Assembly (NCBI GenBank): GCA_001600455.1
Contig: BCKC01000010.1
Location: 998,144 to 1,062,143, forward strand
DNA length: 64,000 bases
Direction: 5' to 3'
Origin: Endocalyx cinctus
Lineage: Eukaryota > Ascomycota > Sordariomycetes > Amphisphaeriales > Apiosporaceae
In this document: piece after piece, positions 45,340-56,779 of the stretch
How the letters are laid out: every line of letters begins with the position of its first letter
Numbering within the stretch: position 1 is the first letter of the stretch
The notes under the pieces: generated by a model
What the model saw: the letters and a program-made list of their open reading frames with translations, nothing else
Databases searched by the model: none
What the model was told of the DNA's origin: nothing
Program-made: the position numbers and the translations under genes

Positions 45340-46595
45340 ATGTCATTACCAATCCACGTCAACCCGAAAGCACAATCTTGGAGGACACCCGGCCCCACCC
45401 CCTCTTCGTCTTCGGCATCGGAAGAAGAGATACTCTTTTTCCACAAGTCCCTCCCGGACTATAGCGAAACGAGCCTGCGTTCACTGCCATCACTCGCCAC
45501 AGCCCTAGGATTGCGCCACGTATTTCTAAAAGATGAGTCCGACCGTTTCGGACTGCCGGCCTTCAAGATATTGGGTGCCTCATGGGCTACGTATCGGGCT
45601 GTAGCGACGAAGCTCGGCATCAAACATGGACTTGACATGAGCATTACCGAGTTAGGACGTATGGGTAACCAAAAGGGTATTAGCATCGTCACCGTAACGG
45701 AGGGCAATTGCGGACGCGCCATCGCTAGGATGGCAAAATACATGGGGATCCCCATCAGGGTCTTCGTCCCGTCTTATATGCCAGATACAACTAGAGCGAA
45801 GATCCGTAGCGAAGGGGCAGAGGTCATTCAGGTAGATGGGTCGTACGATGATGGGGTGCAGGTCGTTTTAAAGGAATCGCGGGAGAATGAGGACGCTCTG
45901 CTGATACTGGATGTTGGGATTGAAGGGTACGAAGTTATCCCGACGGTACGCTTATCTACCTTTTCCCCCACGCCTTTAATTATAATATTACCTAAGTGAA
46001 AGCAAATCTAATGTAAATGTGACAGTATTTCGTACAAGGCTATGGTACCATGCTCGCCGAATCAGACAGGCAGCTCATCGCTCAAGCCAAGTCTCCCAAC
46101 TCCAACGACGAAGTCTCAGCGACAGCAACGCACGCGATTGTGCCTTGCGGAGCAGGATCCGTCGCCGAGGCCGTGACTTCACACTACAAATCGGCGCATC
46201 GCGGACACAGCCCTGCCACCGTGATCGCGGTCGAGGCCGACACGGCGGCGTCTCTGTACGAGTCGCTGAAGCGGGGAGAATCGGTGCCGGTTCCCACGGC
46301 GGACACCATCATGGCGGGCATGAACTGCGGGGTCTTGTCGACGACGGCGTGGCCCGTGTTACGTGACGGGGTGGACGTGAGCATCCTGGTGAACGACGTC
46401 GAGGCCCACGAGGCCGTTGAGGAGCTTCGGACGGAACACGGCATCGCGGCGGGCCCTTGCGGTGCGGCTACGCTGGCGGCACTGAAGAGGCTATGCGCGG
46501 ATGAGAAAACCAAGGAGGCGATTGGGCTGGACGGTGAGTCGGTGGTTGTATTATATTGCACCGAGGGACCTAGGGAGTATCCGATACCTGGATGA
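45340..46595 (+). CDS. PLP-dependent diaminopropionate ammonia-lyase-like enzyme
   Basis: Two exons (45340-45945, 46026-46595) join in phase 0 to 391 aa. The fold-type-II PLP pattern is clear: FHKSLPDYSETSLRSLPSLA, then VFLKDESDRFGLPAFKILGA with the PLP lysine, then VTVTEGNCGRAIARMAKYMG. The phosphate-binding glycine loop IVPCGAGSVAEAV and the C-terminal AAGPCGAATLAAL, ESVVVLYCTEG follow. Diaminopropionate ammonia-lyases convert 2,3-diaminopropionate to pyruvate and ammonia; fungal relatives may act on other beta-substituted amino acids. The usual TDGNHGR is TEGNCGR here. No targeting signal. The second exon is far more GC-rich than the first. Confidence 0.88.
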
Positions 46596-47009
46596 TGATG
46601 CAGGCAGAGTGGGGTAATACTATACTTTTGCTCGCAGGAAATACTTGATATTCGAATCAATTTACGCAGAACATGCTGGATGGATGCTCCCAAATACTCG
46701 GATACATGCAACTGAGAATTATCTGTTTTAACTTTTATACAGCCATGAACTCTTTAAATCCTGCTCATGTTCAATATTTTTACAGCTTGATATTGCACAA
46801 GATCTTCCTTATTCGTAATGATCCCTCCCGGTGATATCTATTTCGGATGGCTTGAGAAGAAGGTTATATCTACATCATACTTGGTATGATGCGACGAATC
46901 CACGTTCCACGCCTTTTCTTAAAATTACTTCATCCAAGCAACACACCATCTGGCTAGATGTTTTCATTCACGCCGGTAAGTATGTATGGCGGTAGATCCG
47001 AGAACAAAA
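46596..47009. other. Convergent spacer at the accessory/core junction
   Basis: AT-rich 3' flanks of two convergent genes. No repeat or mobile element recognised. Confidence 0.5.
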
Positions 47010-47660
47010 TTAAAAGCCAGCAGTGTTGAGGAAATTAACAACTTCGTTTTTTCGGTGACCCTATTGAAGGACAAGACATTAGTTTACACATTCAGTAGCT
47101 TGGATCGGGTATAGTTTTAGACTACTAGGATAAGTAGCCGTCTGTCTGACGCTGAAGTTCGTCTAAACGGGGTATACTATGCTCACTTTTATCTCTATGT
47201 GTCTTGTAACATGGTTTATACCTATCTCTTGGGAATCTAGATCCATAACTTGCATAATATCTGATCTCAGGGCACGTAGGTCACCGGTGGCCTTCTTCAG
47301 GATGGTGAGCTTGTAGTTTCCACCTCTTTTGGATAATTGGTAGACAGATGGTCTGTTCATACTGCTTCTACCAACAAAGTAAGGTAAATCTTCTACTGAT
47401 CGCCTCTTAACCGGCTCGGTGGCAGCGGCGACATCGGCGGCAGTAGTGACATAGGCGGCAGTAGTGACATCGGCGGCAGTAGTAACATCGGCGGCAGTAG
47501 TGACATCGGCCGAAGGTTGAGACTCGGTATTTTGTGTTATAGGTGTGGCATCGGATGCAAAAGTTCGCGCAAATGTAGGAAGAGGGGCGATTGTCCGTCG
47601 GGGAGCGCCGTAAAAGGGTGATACGGGTTTCAGTATCGGTCTAAAATTTCGAAGAAACAT
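47010..47660 (-). CDS. IMG2: Mitochondrial large-subunit ribosomal protein mL49 (Img2)
   Basis: Two minus-strand exons (47660-47187 and 47060-47010) give 174 aa. A basic mitochondrial presequence (MFLRNFRPILKPVSPFYGAP, later FARTFAS) precedes a low-complexity linker and the Img2 domain: EDLPYFVGRSSMN, PSVYQLSKRGG, KLTILKKATGDLRALRSDI. The last exon supplies the family end, IEIK-GHRKNEVVNFLNTAGF; without splicing the protein would stop early at a non-family tail. It acts in the mitochondrial ribosome. The linker has tandem six-residue repeats (ADVTTA) encoded by an 18-bp minisatellite, unusual for this protein. Confidence 0.88.
47430..47516. repeat. 18-bp coding minisatellite in mL49
   Basis: Four full tandem 18-bp units (GACATCGGCGGCAGTAGT and variants) and a partial fifth, in frame, encoding ADVTTA repeats; one unit reads AYVTTA. 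Confidence 0.9.
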
Positions 47661-48186
47661 ATTGGATGCGTAATGATCGTAAATACTCGACAGATAGAAG
47701 TTTGATGAGGACTGCTTGATATTGACTATCAAAAGATTTCTATATAATATTTTGTACGTATTATTGTTAACCGCATATACTGCGCATAACCTTATCGATA
47801 TGTATATATTAAAAGTACTCCGTACCTAGTAATTAATGCTCTTATAGCTTCGATAAGATAAGCTTTGATATACCGGCTGACCGGTTCATATTCGGCTAAT
47901 CAAAATTTAGTGTCAATAATTAAATACACTGTAACAATCACTGTTCAACCTGAGTTAGCGGAAAGATTGTCCCACAATCCACCTTTTTGATTTTCACGGT
48001 GTTTGCCCCTCTATTGAATAATTATATTTTTTTATTATTTTACGATTTCACTCGATATCTCACTTCCTCTACCCTCCACGATCGTTAAGTCGGCCAACCC
48101 CGTCAACATTACCAACTACGTCGCCGAATAATCAATAATAAAAAAATTGGTCAAGACTGTAGTTTTACAGAAATCGATCAATCAAT
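47661..48186. other. Divergent promoter, mL49 and eIF3e
   Basis: Spacer of 526 bp with a C/T-rich stretch (TCACTTCCTCTACCCTCCAC) just upstream of the eIF3e start. Confidence 0.6.
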
Positions 48187-49556
48187 ATGGCCGAATACGA
48201 TCTTCTACCGAAATTGGTAGGTCATCTCGACCGCCATCTCATCTTTCCCCTACTCGAATTCCAAGCGACCCAGCTGCCCGAAGATGCGTCCGACGAGGCC
48301 GTGCTCTCTATCGTAAGGGCTAAATATGAGCTCCTCAAGACGACGAACATGACCGATTTCGTTGGAAACTTGAAGGCCGAGTTGGAAGGTCTCGAGGAAC
48401 CCCCGGCTGAGTTCAACGAGAAGCGACAAAAGGTGATTCAGAAGTTGGAGCAGTATGAAGACAGCACGAGCAAGCTAGTCGAACTGTTGGGAAATGAAGA
48501 GGTTATTAGCAACCTCCGAAGCGATAAGGTTGCTAACCTTGAATTTTTGAAAAATGATCATGGGGTAAGTTTTGATATTCTACTTATTATATATGGCGTC
48601 TGATTGATTTGCGGTTCATTCCTAACATTTCTCTTTCTTAGGTCACCGTCGAAATGGTAAACGCGCTTTATGATTTCGGAAACTTCCAGTATAGCTGCGG
48701 TAACTACGGTGCCGCCGGCGACCTCCTTTACCAGTTCCGTGTGCTCTCGACCGATAACGACAAAGTCGCGGCCGCGACCTGGGGAAAATTCGCGTCCGAA
48801 ATCCTGACGACGAACTGGGAGGGAAGCGTGGAGGAGTTACAAAAGGTTAAGGAGAGCATCGATACGAAGCTTTTCAACAACCCTCTCGCGCAGTTGCACC
48901 AGCGCACCTGGCTCATCCACTGGGGTCTGTTCCCTCTCTTCAACGACGACCGGTCGCGCGACCAGCTCCTCGACCTCTTCTTCAGCCCCGCCTACATCAA
49001 CACCATCCAGACCAGCTGCCCGTGGATCCTGCGGTATCTGACTGCCGCCGTTATTACCGGACGCAGTCGCACCCGCAACTCGGGCCAGCACCAGAAGCAA
49101 TTGAAAGATATTATACGGATCGTTAAGCAGGAGGCGTACGAGTACACCGACCCCGTAACCGACTTTGTACGCGCCCTCTATGTCGACTTCGACTTTGAAG
49201 AGGCCCAGCGCCAACTCTCTCTGGCCGAGGAGATCTTGCGCTCCGACTTCTTCCTCTACTCGGCTGCCGATGTCTTTGTCGACGCCGCCCGCCACCTCAT
49301 CTCGGAAAGCTACTGCAAGATCCACGCTCGTATCGATATCAAGGACCTCAGCGCCCGTCTTGGCTTAGGACAGGACGAGGGTGAGAAGTGGATCGTCAAC
49401 CTTATCCGGGATACCAGGGTCGACGCCAAGATCGACTACAAAGAAGGAACTGTCGTCATGAACCACCCCCCTAGCTCCGTCTACCAGCAGGTCATCGAGC
49501 GGACCAAGGGTGCCTTCTTCCGTACCCAAGTCCTTAGCGCCGCCGTGGCAAGGTAA
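48187..49556 (+). CDS. int6: Eukaryotic translation initiation factor 3 subunit E (Int6)
   Basis: Two exons (48187-48564, 48642-49556) give 430 aa. The start [26 protein letters not shown] is the conserved eIF3e N terminus. [19 protein letters not shown] begins the TPR/PCI helical part and the PCI winged-helix lies at about 290-400, including [17 protein letters not shown]. eIF3e is a core subunit of the eIF3 complex that recruits mRNA to the 40S subunit. Codons are GC-rich, as expected for high expression. No defects seen. Confidence 0.97.
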
Positions 49557-50208
49557 ACAGACACATAGATATGGTTTTTTTCCCTCATCAGATGATGCAT
49601 GTAAAGGGGCGTTCCGGGTTTTTATGAAATTTTGGGGGGGTTTTAAAATCGAAGACCTTTTTTTTACACTTCTTCCCCCAATAGTGGGTTAGAGCGGGTA
49701 GATATGTAATTTACGTATGAGGCATCATGACTTCCTGAGGAAGAAAATGGAAAAAAAGAGGAAAATAACATGAAGAATAACAAAAAAGATTTGATAATGA
49801 CGATACCCTCCCCCTTGTATTGTCATTTAGCTCTAAATGCCAAGAACTTTGCTGTGTACGTAAAATAAGACGATAAATCTAGATTACATTTACCAGTTTT
49901 TGGAAATCACATTTCGCCCTTTGAGACTGAGGCCTTATCTCTACAGTTTAATGAATGGCTGTCTATTTACATGTACATAGCTTTCTATCTGTGTTTGCGA
50001 TATCAGCAGTAGGTATCGTAACTTTTCGACGTTTACATACACATACACACGTTGATATGGACGAACGTGCACCTACGCAAATCTATCATTACTTCATTTA
50101 TTTTGTCCCTATCATTAAGCCTGTAAAGTTTTCTTTTGGAATCCTCTCATGTATCACATAATTATTTACTTTTCCTTTCCTTCTTTCTTTTCTTCATCTC
50201 ATCCTACT
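49557..50208. other. Convergent 3' flanks of eIF3e and APC1
   Basis: AT-rich with T/C-rich tracts near 50165-50220. No gene called; small frames here are spurious. Confidence 0.6.
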
Positions 50209-53200
50209 TCATTCCCTCCCAGCAAGCCACACTCCCCCCTTCAATTCCTCAATCACGCTTTCTCTCAACCATCCATCACCGGTCCAATAATCACTCGCAC
50301 TCACGCCCGCGGCGCCATTTTCGTTACTAATTCTCTCCTTTTCGGCCGCAGCGGCCGCTTTTCGGGATTCCCTCCACTCGACCCACTCGAACAGGGCTCG
50401 CAGGCCCAGGAGGTCGTCCCTGCTGGCGTTACGGAGGGCGCGATGCTCGAGCGCGAGCCGGGCGTCGACCACGCTGGCGGCGCTGTCGCCGACGTCGGGA
50501 CCGCCCACGCCGCGGTCTAGGACGACGCCGCGCTCGGCGTGCGTGAGTCGTCCGAGGGACGGCACCTCGTCGAAGAGCCACTCGAGCGGCTGCTGCGTAG
50601 CGGGGTCTGTGCTGCCGCTCGCGCCGGTCGGTGCGGCTGTCGCGCCGCCTCCCCCGACGTCTCGGCGGCCGAGCGCGAGCATCGTAGCAGCAAACGGGCT
50701 GTCGCTAACAGGACGCCTGCGTAGGTATAGGGCCTGCGTGCGCTTGAACGCGTCCGCGTACTCTGAGTGCGTCGTAAAGTCGAGTTCGAGATTCCAAAAT
50801 TCGGGGGATGTTGTTTTCAGCCTCGCGATCTCGGCTAAAGGCGGTAAAAGGCAAGGAGTAGTACGGATCTCACTTTCTCCCTTCCGATGGCCATTAAACG
50901 AGATAGAAATGGGTACGCTGACTGGCGTGTTTGTTGCAGCGTCTTTGGTGACCAGGCAGCGTGGATCTGTAGCCAACACCCAGAAGTGCCGGAAGGCCTG
51001 GAGGTGGCTTTTGTTGTCTTGTACCGAACTCGGGTAGATTGGATAAAAGGCTACCAGCAGAGACCCAATCGCCAGATTGGATGTGCTGAAAGTTTGAGTC
51101 CCACATCCCAGAGAGAGAACCCCTAAAGCCATATGGGTAGCCATATGAGAGCCGTATGTTGTATCATGATCGTTGCGACTATGAAGTGAACGCAGGATAC
51201 GTAGCACCTTGAGATCGCAAGTGCCAGCCATGACTATCGCACAGGAAACTGCCACAACATCAAGGCACATTCGCGCTGTAACCTGGACGCACCTGTCATC
51301 AAAGCTGGCTTTTGGGTTTGGTGCTCGGCAAAGACCATAAAACCTATGCAGGTAGGAAAGCAAGATATCACGAACAGAAATATTTCCGGAACCGGCAAAC
51401 CTAAGTGCTATAGAAAAGCAAAGACCTGCAAGTATTGTTAAGAAGGGAAGATGTGTTGAGTTAAGGGGTCCATGAGAATGGTGATCAAATGGTTGTGTCG
51501 GGGTTTGTACTCTTGAATGGTAGCGGGCTGGAAGGTTCTTTCCAATCCATTCGTAAGTTGGGTCTATTTCTGACCAGAGGATAAGATGTTTCGCTACCGT
51601 TCGTAAGAGCAGGATATCAGGACGGATGTAGTCAAATTGAAGAGTCGCATCAGGCACATCAATCTTCCGTGCAACGATATGATCCTCCGATTTCATAAAT
51701 ATTAGGGCTATAGCCATTACAGCAGCAGCAGTTGACCTGTCGAGCACGTGGACATGTTCGACTTTCTTAGTTGCAGATGCTAGAGTTAATAATTTTTCGG
51801 TGATGCGCATATCATGGAGACCTTTCAAATCGGCACCTTTGCCAAGATTGATGAAACCTAAAGAGAAGCCGGCGGCGAGTCGGTAGCACTCACTCCGGAG
51901 TGGTTCCTCTTCATCTTCAATTTCAATATGCTCAATTTCAGACATCATGATTTCACTCATCCTGCGGTGCTGACTGTTACAGTAAAGTAAACCAATTCCC
52001 ATAATGCCGGTCGTTTGTGTAAGCGGCGATAGGTTTAGCTCAGCGGCACCTCGAGGAAGCATTCGAGTGACGTGAACGGATAGAAGTCGTGTAATGAGAG
52101 AGTCCATCGTTCCGATATATGATGCTGCTAAACCTAAAAGCAATCCGATCGAGGTCATAGTATGTTTTGGAGTAAGGTATTTGAACGCAACCCATTTGGC
52201 CACATCCTTGAGGTGACCGTTGAGACCCAACGCGAGAAGAAATCCGGCATGTCGATTATTAAGATCGTTGCCTGGTTTGTTATAGAGGATCCAAGATGTA
52301 TCGATGCCCTTCGCCTCCCGGGAGATAGATAGGCCGCCAGCGACTCCTGCGTGAAAGAAGGCCCAGGCAATCTTCTCCTCTGTGAAAAGTGATTTGTCTA
52401 CACCTACTGTGACGTTGTTAGGTCTTACAATACAATTGAGGACAAACCCATGTATATGAAACTTCTGTGTGAGCAAGGGAAAACGAAGGCCATAGTTCAT
52501 CAAACCACGACCGGCTGGGATAGACAAAGTGTTGGTGGCAAGCCTTGTCACTACTTCCTTTTGTTTTTCGAGGTAAACCGGCTCGGTCCATCCCGGAAGT
52601 GGATCAAGACGAATAGTTCTAGACTTGCTCGTGTTGAGCATCATCTTAGTTTCGTCCAGCCGGCGGTCTTCCTTGAAGATAGTTCGGATGACGGCCTGCT
52701 TATCACTCTCGGCGACGTCATCGGCAGGCGAATCATTGAAATCCATAACGTTCTGACATAAAGAACTAAAATCCCAGGTAGAATTGTGCGTAGAAGCCTT
52801 GGGCGAAGGTTAGTACGATGAAAATCAATAATGAATTAACGGAACTTACGAGTAAATTAGCAGGATGCGATAGTGGTTTCGTTGACGAAAGAATTAAACC
52901 GACGTCGCTTCTATTCACCAACCCTAGAATCTCTTTCGACCATGTTGGAGATGGGTTAGCTTGGCAGTGAGTGATAGCATCCCGAAGAGGGACAAGTATA
53001 GTCTCTGGTAAGGTTTCTAAGATGATAGGAGTAATGCCGCTGTGATACATCGATTCCACGAAGTCAGCAGGTGACTTTGATCCTAAGGTAAGCTGTCTAA
53101 ACAGCTTGTTGAATATTGTCAACCGTGGTATACTTGAAGGAGCGATGAAAGAGGCGACTTCAGGCATGGGAGAGAGCGATGTAGTATGTGACAAGTTCAT

Positions 53201-56104
53201 CTGAACCCAGTCGAAAACACCCCAATACGATGGTTCAGGTAGCTGAAGTGATGACCTAGGATCCTTATCACTTGGAATACTCCCGGGCCAATCCAATGGC
53301 ATCTCCAGCTCATATAACGATGCCCATTGATACCATCGCATTAAATGAGAAATCTGTAATATAATGCTTCGGAGGTCTACGGGACCAGGAGATGTGGTTT
53401 GGGAGGATGCAATACTCAATTTCTGCTCCTCCAATAACAAGTGTAACGAGATATATATACCATGAGACAGTCGAACTTGGTCTTCGTGATTAACAATCGA
53501 AGAAGTAGGCAAATAATTCTGACCACGGCCTGTGGTAAGGTATGACACTGCGAGTCTGGTATGGGATAACATGAAATCACGACGGTTCTCACTCGAACCA
53601 GTTTGAAACATGGTCGGTGAGGAATCATCTTCTTCCATCATCCATTGCCAAGCAGAGTTCTCCATCCAAGATGGATGAGTCAATGAGCCTGGTATTTCGA
53701 AGTTATTCATGGCACCCCAGTCTCCGAGATCAATCTGTGCTCCACTGCTCGACCTTAAGAAGCTTCGCGATTTCTTTCGGGGAGTGCTATCAAAAGAAAC
53801 AGATGTTGGTTCGACGCCTAGAGATAGGAACATAGAGAGTGCTAAAATGGTAAGCGCGGACCATTCGGCGTCTGGAACCTCTGTTTCTGACTGTCGAAGC
53901 CATGCCAATATATCCCACCAGCCAGCAATGACATTGTCGCCTGAAGTGGACGCTAAAACCGATTTCAGGGTATTGAGAATCTCGGACACTTGACGAGACT
54001 TTGGCTGAAGTTGGATGCGTATCTGGTGAAGATTTTTGGTATCTTCGTCAAGGATATCAATAACTCCATGTAGTTTTGGGTTGCGCATACCCGCCAGCTC
54101 TCCTATAACGGGGGTTATTGATCTGCGGATTCCAACCTCTCTACTGGCAAGAGTTGATTCGTAGTCAAGACTGCGCGTATTTGCCAGCAACAATTTTCGT
54201 GGGAGTGATACGGGGGTGAGTTGACTCCAGGGCGCTTGTAAGCTTAGCTCACGCTGACCATTCCCGGCTTCTGAGAGGATGAGAATCATCGAGATGTCAC
54301 CGTCTATAATCTTGGTTGAATCAATAACACGCTGGGCCTTCTTAAGTTGCCCGAATGTCACGACCGTTTTCTCTGAGTTGGATTTAGATGTTGGACTAGG
54401 TTTAGCAAATTGCAGGTGCAGGGAGAGCAGCTGCAGCCGTTTATCTACCGGATCCTGAATGCCCACTAGGACCTGCTGCCTATCGTTTCCATCGATAATG
54501 GCGCGGGGGCCAGAAACACAAAATACTTTGCATTGTCTCCTCGCTGGCTGCTTTGAGAGCGAGTAACGGACGTTGCTGCTATCAATGGGAATACTGTGGA
54601 TCTTAGTGAATAAAACCTCTCGAGTTAGACCGTCAAAGTCATGATCATCTAGACCCATACTATGAAACCCCTCAAGATCTCCACCGGCTCGTAGTTCTTC
54701 AAGCAAATTGTCCACCGGGGCTTCCAGAAAATTTCCCAGAGAAGTTGCGGCATGGTTCACAGTGCCACTAAAACTAGGGCCTCCGAAGACACCGCTGGTC
54801 CGATTCCGTTGGCTCCCGTGTGACGTATCTCTTCTGGCATTACCAAGATTCGCCATTTGAGGTTGATCACCAAAGCCGGTCCTATCTTGAGAAGCGGACA
54901 GATCGGCTCGCGCGAGCATGGAGCTAACTCGTCGAGATGTTCGGCGATTTACACCAGCTTCCCGGTCAATGCCTAGAGTTGACTCGAGCTTTTCTAGAGC
55001 CCTATCTCCCTTTTCAACTTTCTCGCTTTTCCTAGATCGCTTCTTGGGAAGCGGAGCGCCAAAACTTTCTTTGAAGTTGGGCTGTATAGGAGTTGTGGCT
55101 CCACTAGGAAGGCCGGGCTGCATAGAACTACGACGCGGACCAGACCTTCTTCTTGTTGAATTCCGTGGTCCAATAAAGGGGTCATGGTTATGGACATATG
55201 AAAGTCTCCATACCGTGTACATACACGATTCTCGGTTCACGGTCACAGCTAAAATTACTCTCCCTTTCTCCGTAATATTACCTGACTTATGAGGCCGAGA
55301 AATTTCTTCAATATGGAGTATCTCTTCAGCTCTGTCTAGGAAGTTTGGCGACTTGCTCATACTCGTTCGGCCCTTATGCTTATTCGATTTGTCAAGTTGT
55401 GTCACGACCAGTCCGAGCTCTAAAAGAGGATCAGTTAAGACAACCAAACGCGGCCAGTGTGAATCAGTCTTTGCTTCCGGAGTATTCCACATGTCCATAT
55501 TCGAACTCAGTCTTAACGGTAAGGCTTTGGGTCTCCCAAGTGTTTCGGTAGTAAAAGCGAGGGGTTGAGAGCTTCGGTTCGAGATAGGGGACACTTGATT
55601 TGAAATGAAAGAATTGGGAGGAACTCGAGGAAATTTGAGGTTGGCAGAAAGACCACTATCGGTACGCTGCTTTCGTTGTATTATGACACCTCGCGGAGCG
55701 GCGCAGGCAGACTCGACCTCGAAGGGCATATGAACGACATGGCTAGTTCCGTCAAGAAAGTATATGTGAGCTTGGGTTTTGAGAAAGACAACTAGAGCTT
55801 TGGATAGTTTCGGGAAGTCGTCGATGGTTCGTTCGGAAGTGGGAAAATATGTCAACAAAGCTTGAGTGATAGGTTCTTTTTCCAACTTGAAGCCGAAGCA
55901 TTTTCTGAAAATGCAACCTCTTGACCATATAACAGTATCTTCGGTAACCAATAATTCGTCTTCGCCTTCGTTTTCGGGATTATGATCTACTGAGATATCC
56001 CACTCATACAAGGATGGCGAAGGATCCTCTGGTAGGAGCTGTTCTTGTATAGCATATTGTAAGGCAGTCGGACGGTGCAAACCGAGAGATGTCACCGATG
56101 CCAT
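50209..56104 (-). CDS. APC1: Anaphase-promoting complex subunit 1 (APC1/BimE)
   Basis: Two minus-strand exons (56104-52850 and 52752-50209) with one 97-bp intron give 1932 aa, about the usual size. The N-terminal part (MASVTSLGLHRPTALQYAIQ..., WSRGCIFRKCFGF) forms the beta-propeller region, followed by a long basic, Ser-rich loop (~300-470). After the intron come the PC repeats of the APC1 toroid (SIGLLLGLAASYIGTMD, GIMGIGLLYCNSQHRRMSE, AAGFSLGFINLGKG). APC1 is the scaffold of the E3 ligase that drives anaphase and mitotic exit. The C-terminal ~200 residues are encoded by unusually GC-rich DNA with Gly/Ala-rich insertions. Divergent from VPS41. Confidence 0.95.
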
Positions 56105-56779
56105 GATGCGGTTAACAAACCCATTGGTGTTGGGCTTGTTCCTCGGCGAAGGGAAATGATACTAGAAATACTCAGCATAGGCCAAAAGCACCCGACTACT
56201 TTGATGTTGAAGCCGGTCAGTTGTAGCAAGTTACCTGAATAGATTTCGCAGTTTCGCAAGCTGATTTTGAAGATTGTTTAATCAATCACATCTCGCGATT
56301 GGTGGGGTTTCAACGCACATTTGTAGTTACACTAGTGGCTCTCGGGACAGGCGTAAGCTAGCTACATGATTAGCGGGCTTGCAGTTATTTACAGTGTATA
56401 TATACCAAGTGAAACAGGTACTTTAGGTAAGTAAGTACCTAGCTGCCTAACCTAGGTAGTTAGTAGGCACTGTGGGGTTATACACCATCCTGTAATGACC
56501 TCACAATAATCGGTAAGTAATAGTACCTATCGAATATTGGGTCAACTGACGTAGCTGGCTCCTATTAGTTGAAACAGCACCTATACCCGCTACCTACTAG
56601 GCTGCTAGGTAAGTCTAACTTCAACTGAGTAGCTCCCCAGTCGACTCATCTTTGATTTAATTATCCAGCACATTCTTCACATTTATATAATCATCTTTTG
56701 ACACTTGGTCTTCGATCTCATATTTCTTTAAGCTGTGTGGAAACTTCAGAATGACCAGATCTAAAATTAATCGCCTGTC
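56105..56779. promoter_or_regulatory. Shared divergent promoter of APC1 and VPS41
   Basis: 675 bp between two housekeeping starts. Between 56415 and 56620 many TACCTA/TAGGTA units occur (for example TACCTAGCTGCC, CCTAGGTAG, CTACTAGGCTGCTAGGTAAG), a motif class common in Sordariomycete intergenic DNA. Confidence 0.5.

Noticed and set aside
47163..47186. Early stop of mL49 at 47163-47165
   Set aside because: This is intronic; splicing at 47187/47060 gives the conserved family C terminus.
48837..49325. 162-codon frame opposite eIF3e
   Set aside because: Antisense shadow of a well conserved gene.
50149..51037. Several + frames opposite the 3' end of APC1
   Set aside because: Shadows of the GC-rich APC1 C-terminal coding sequence.
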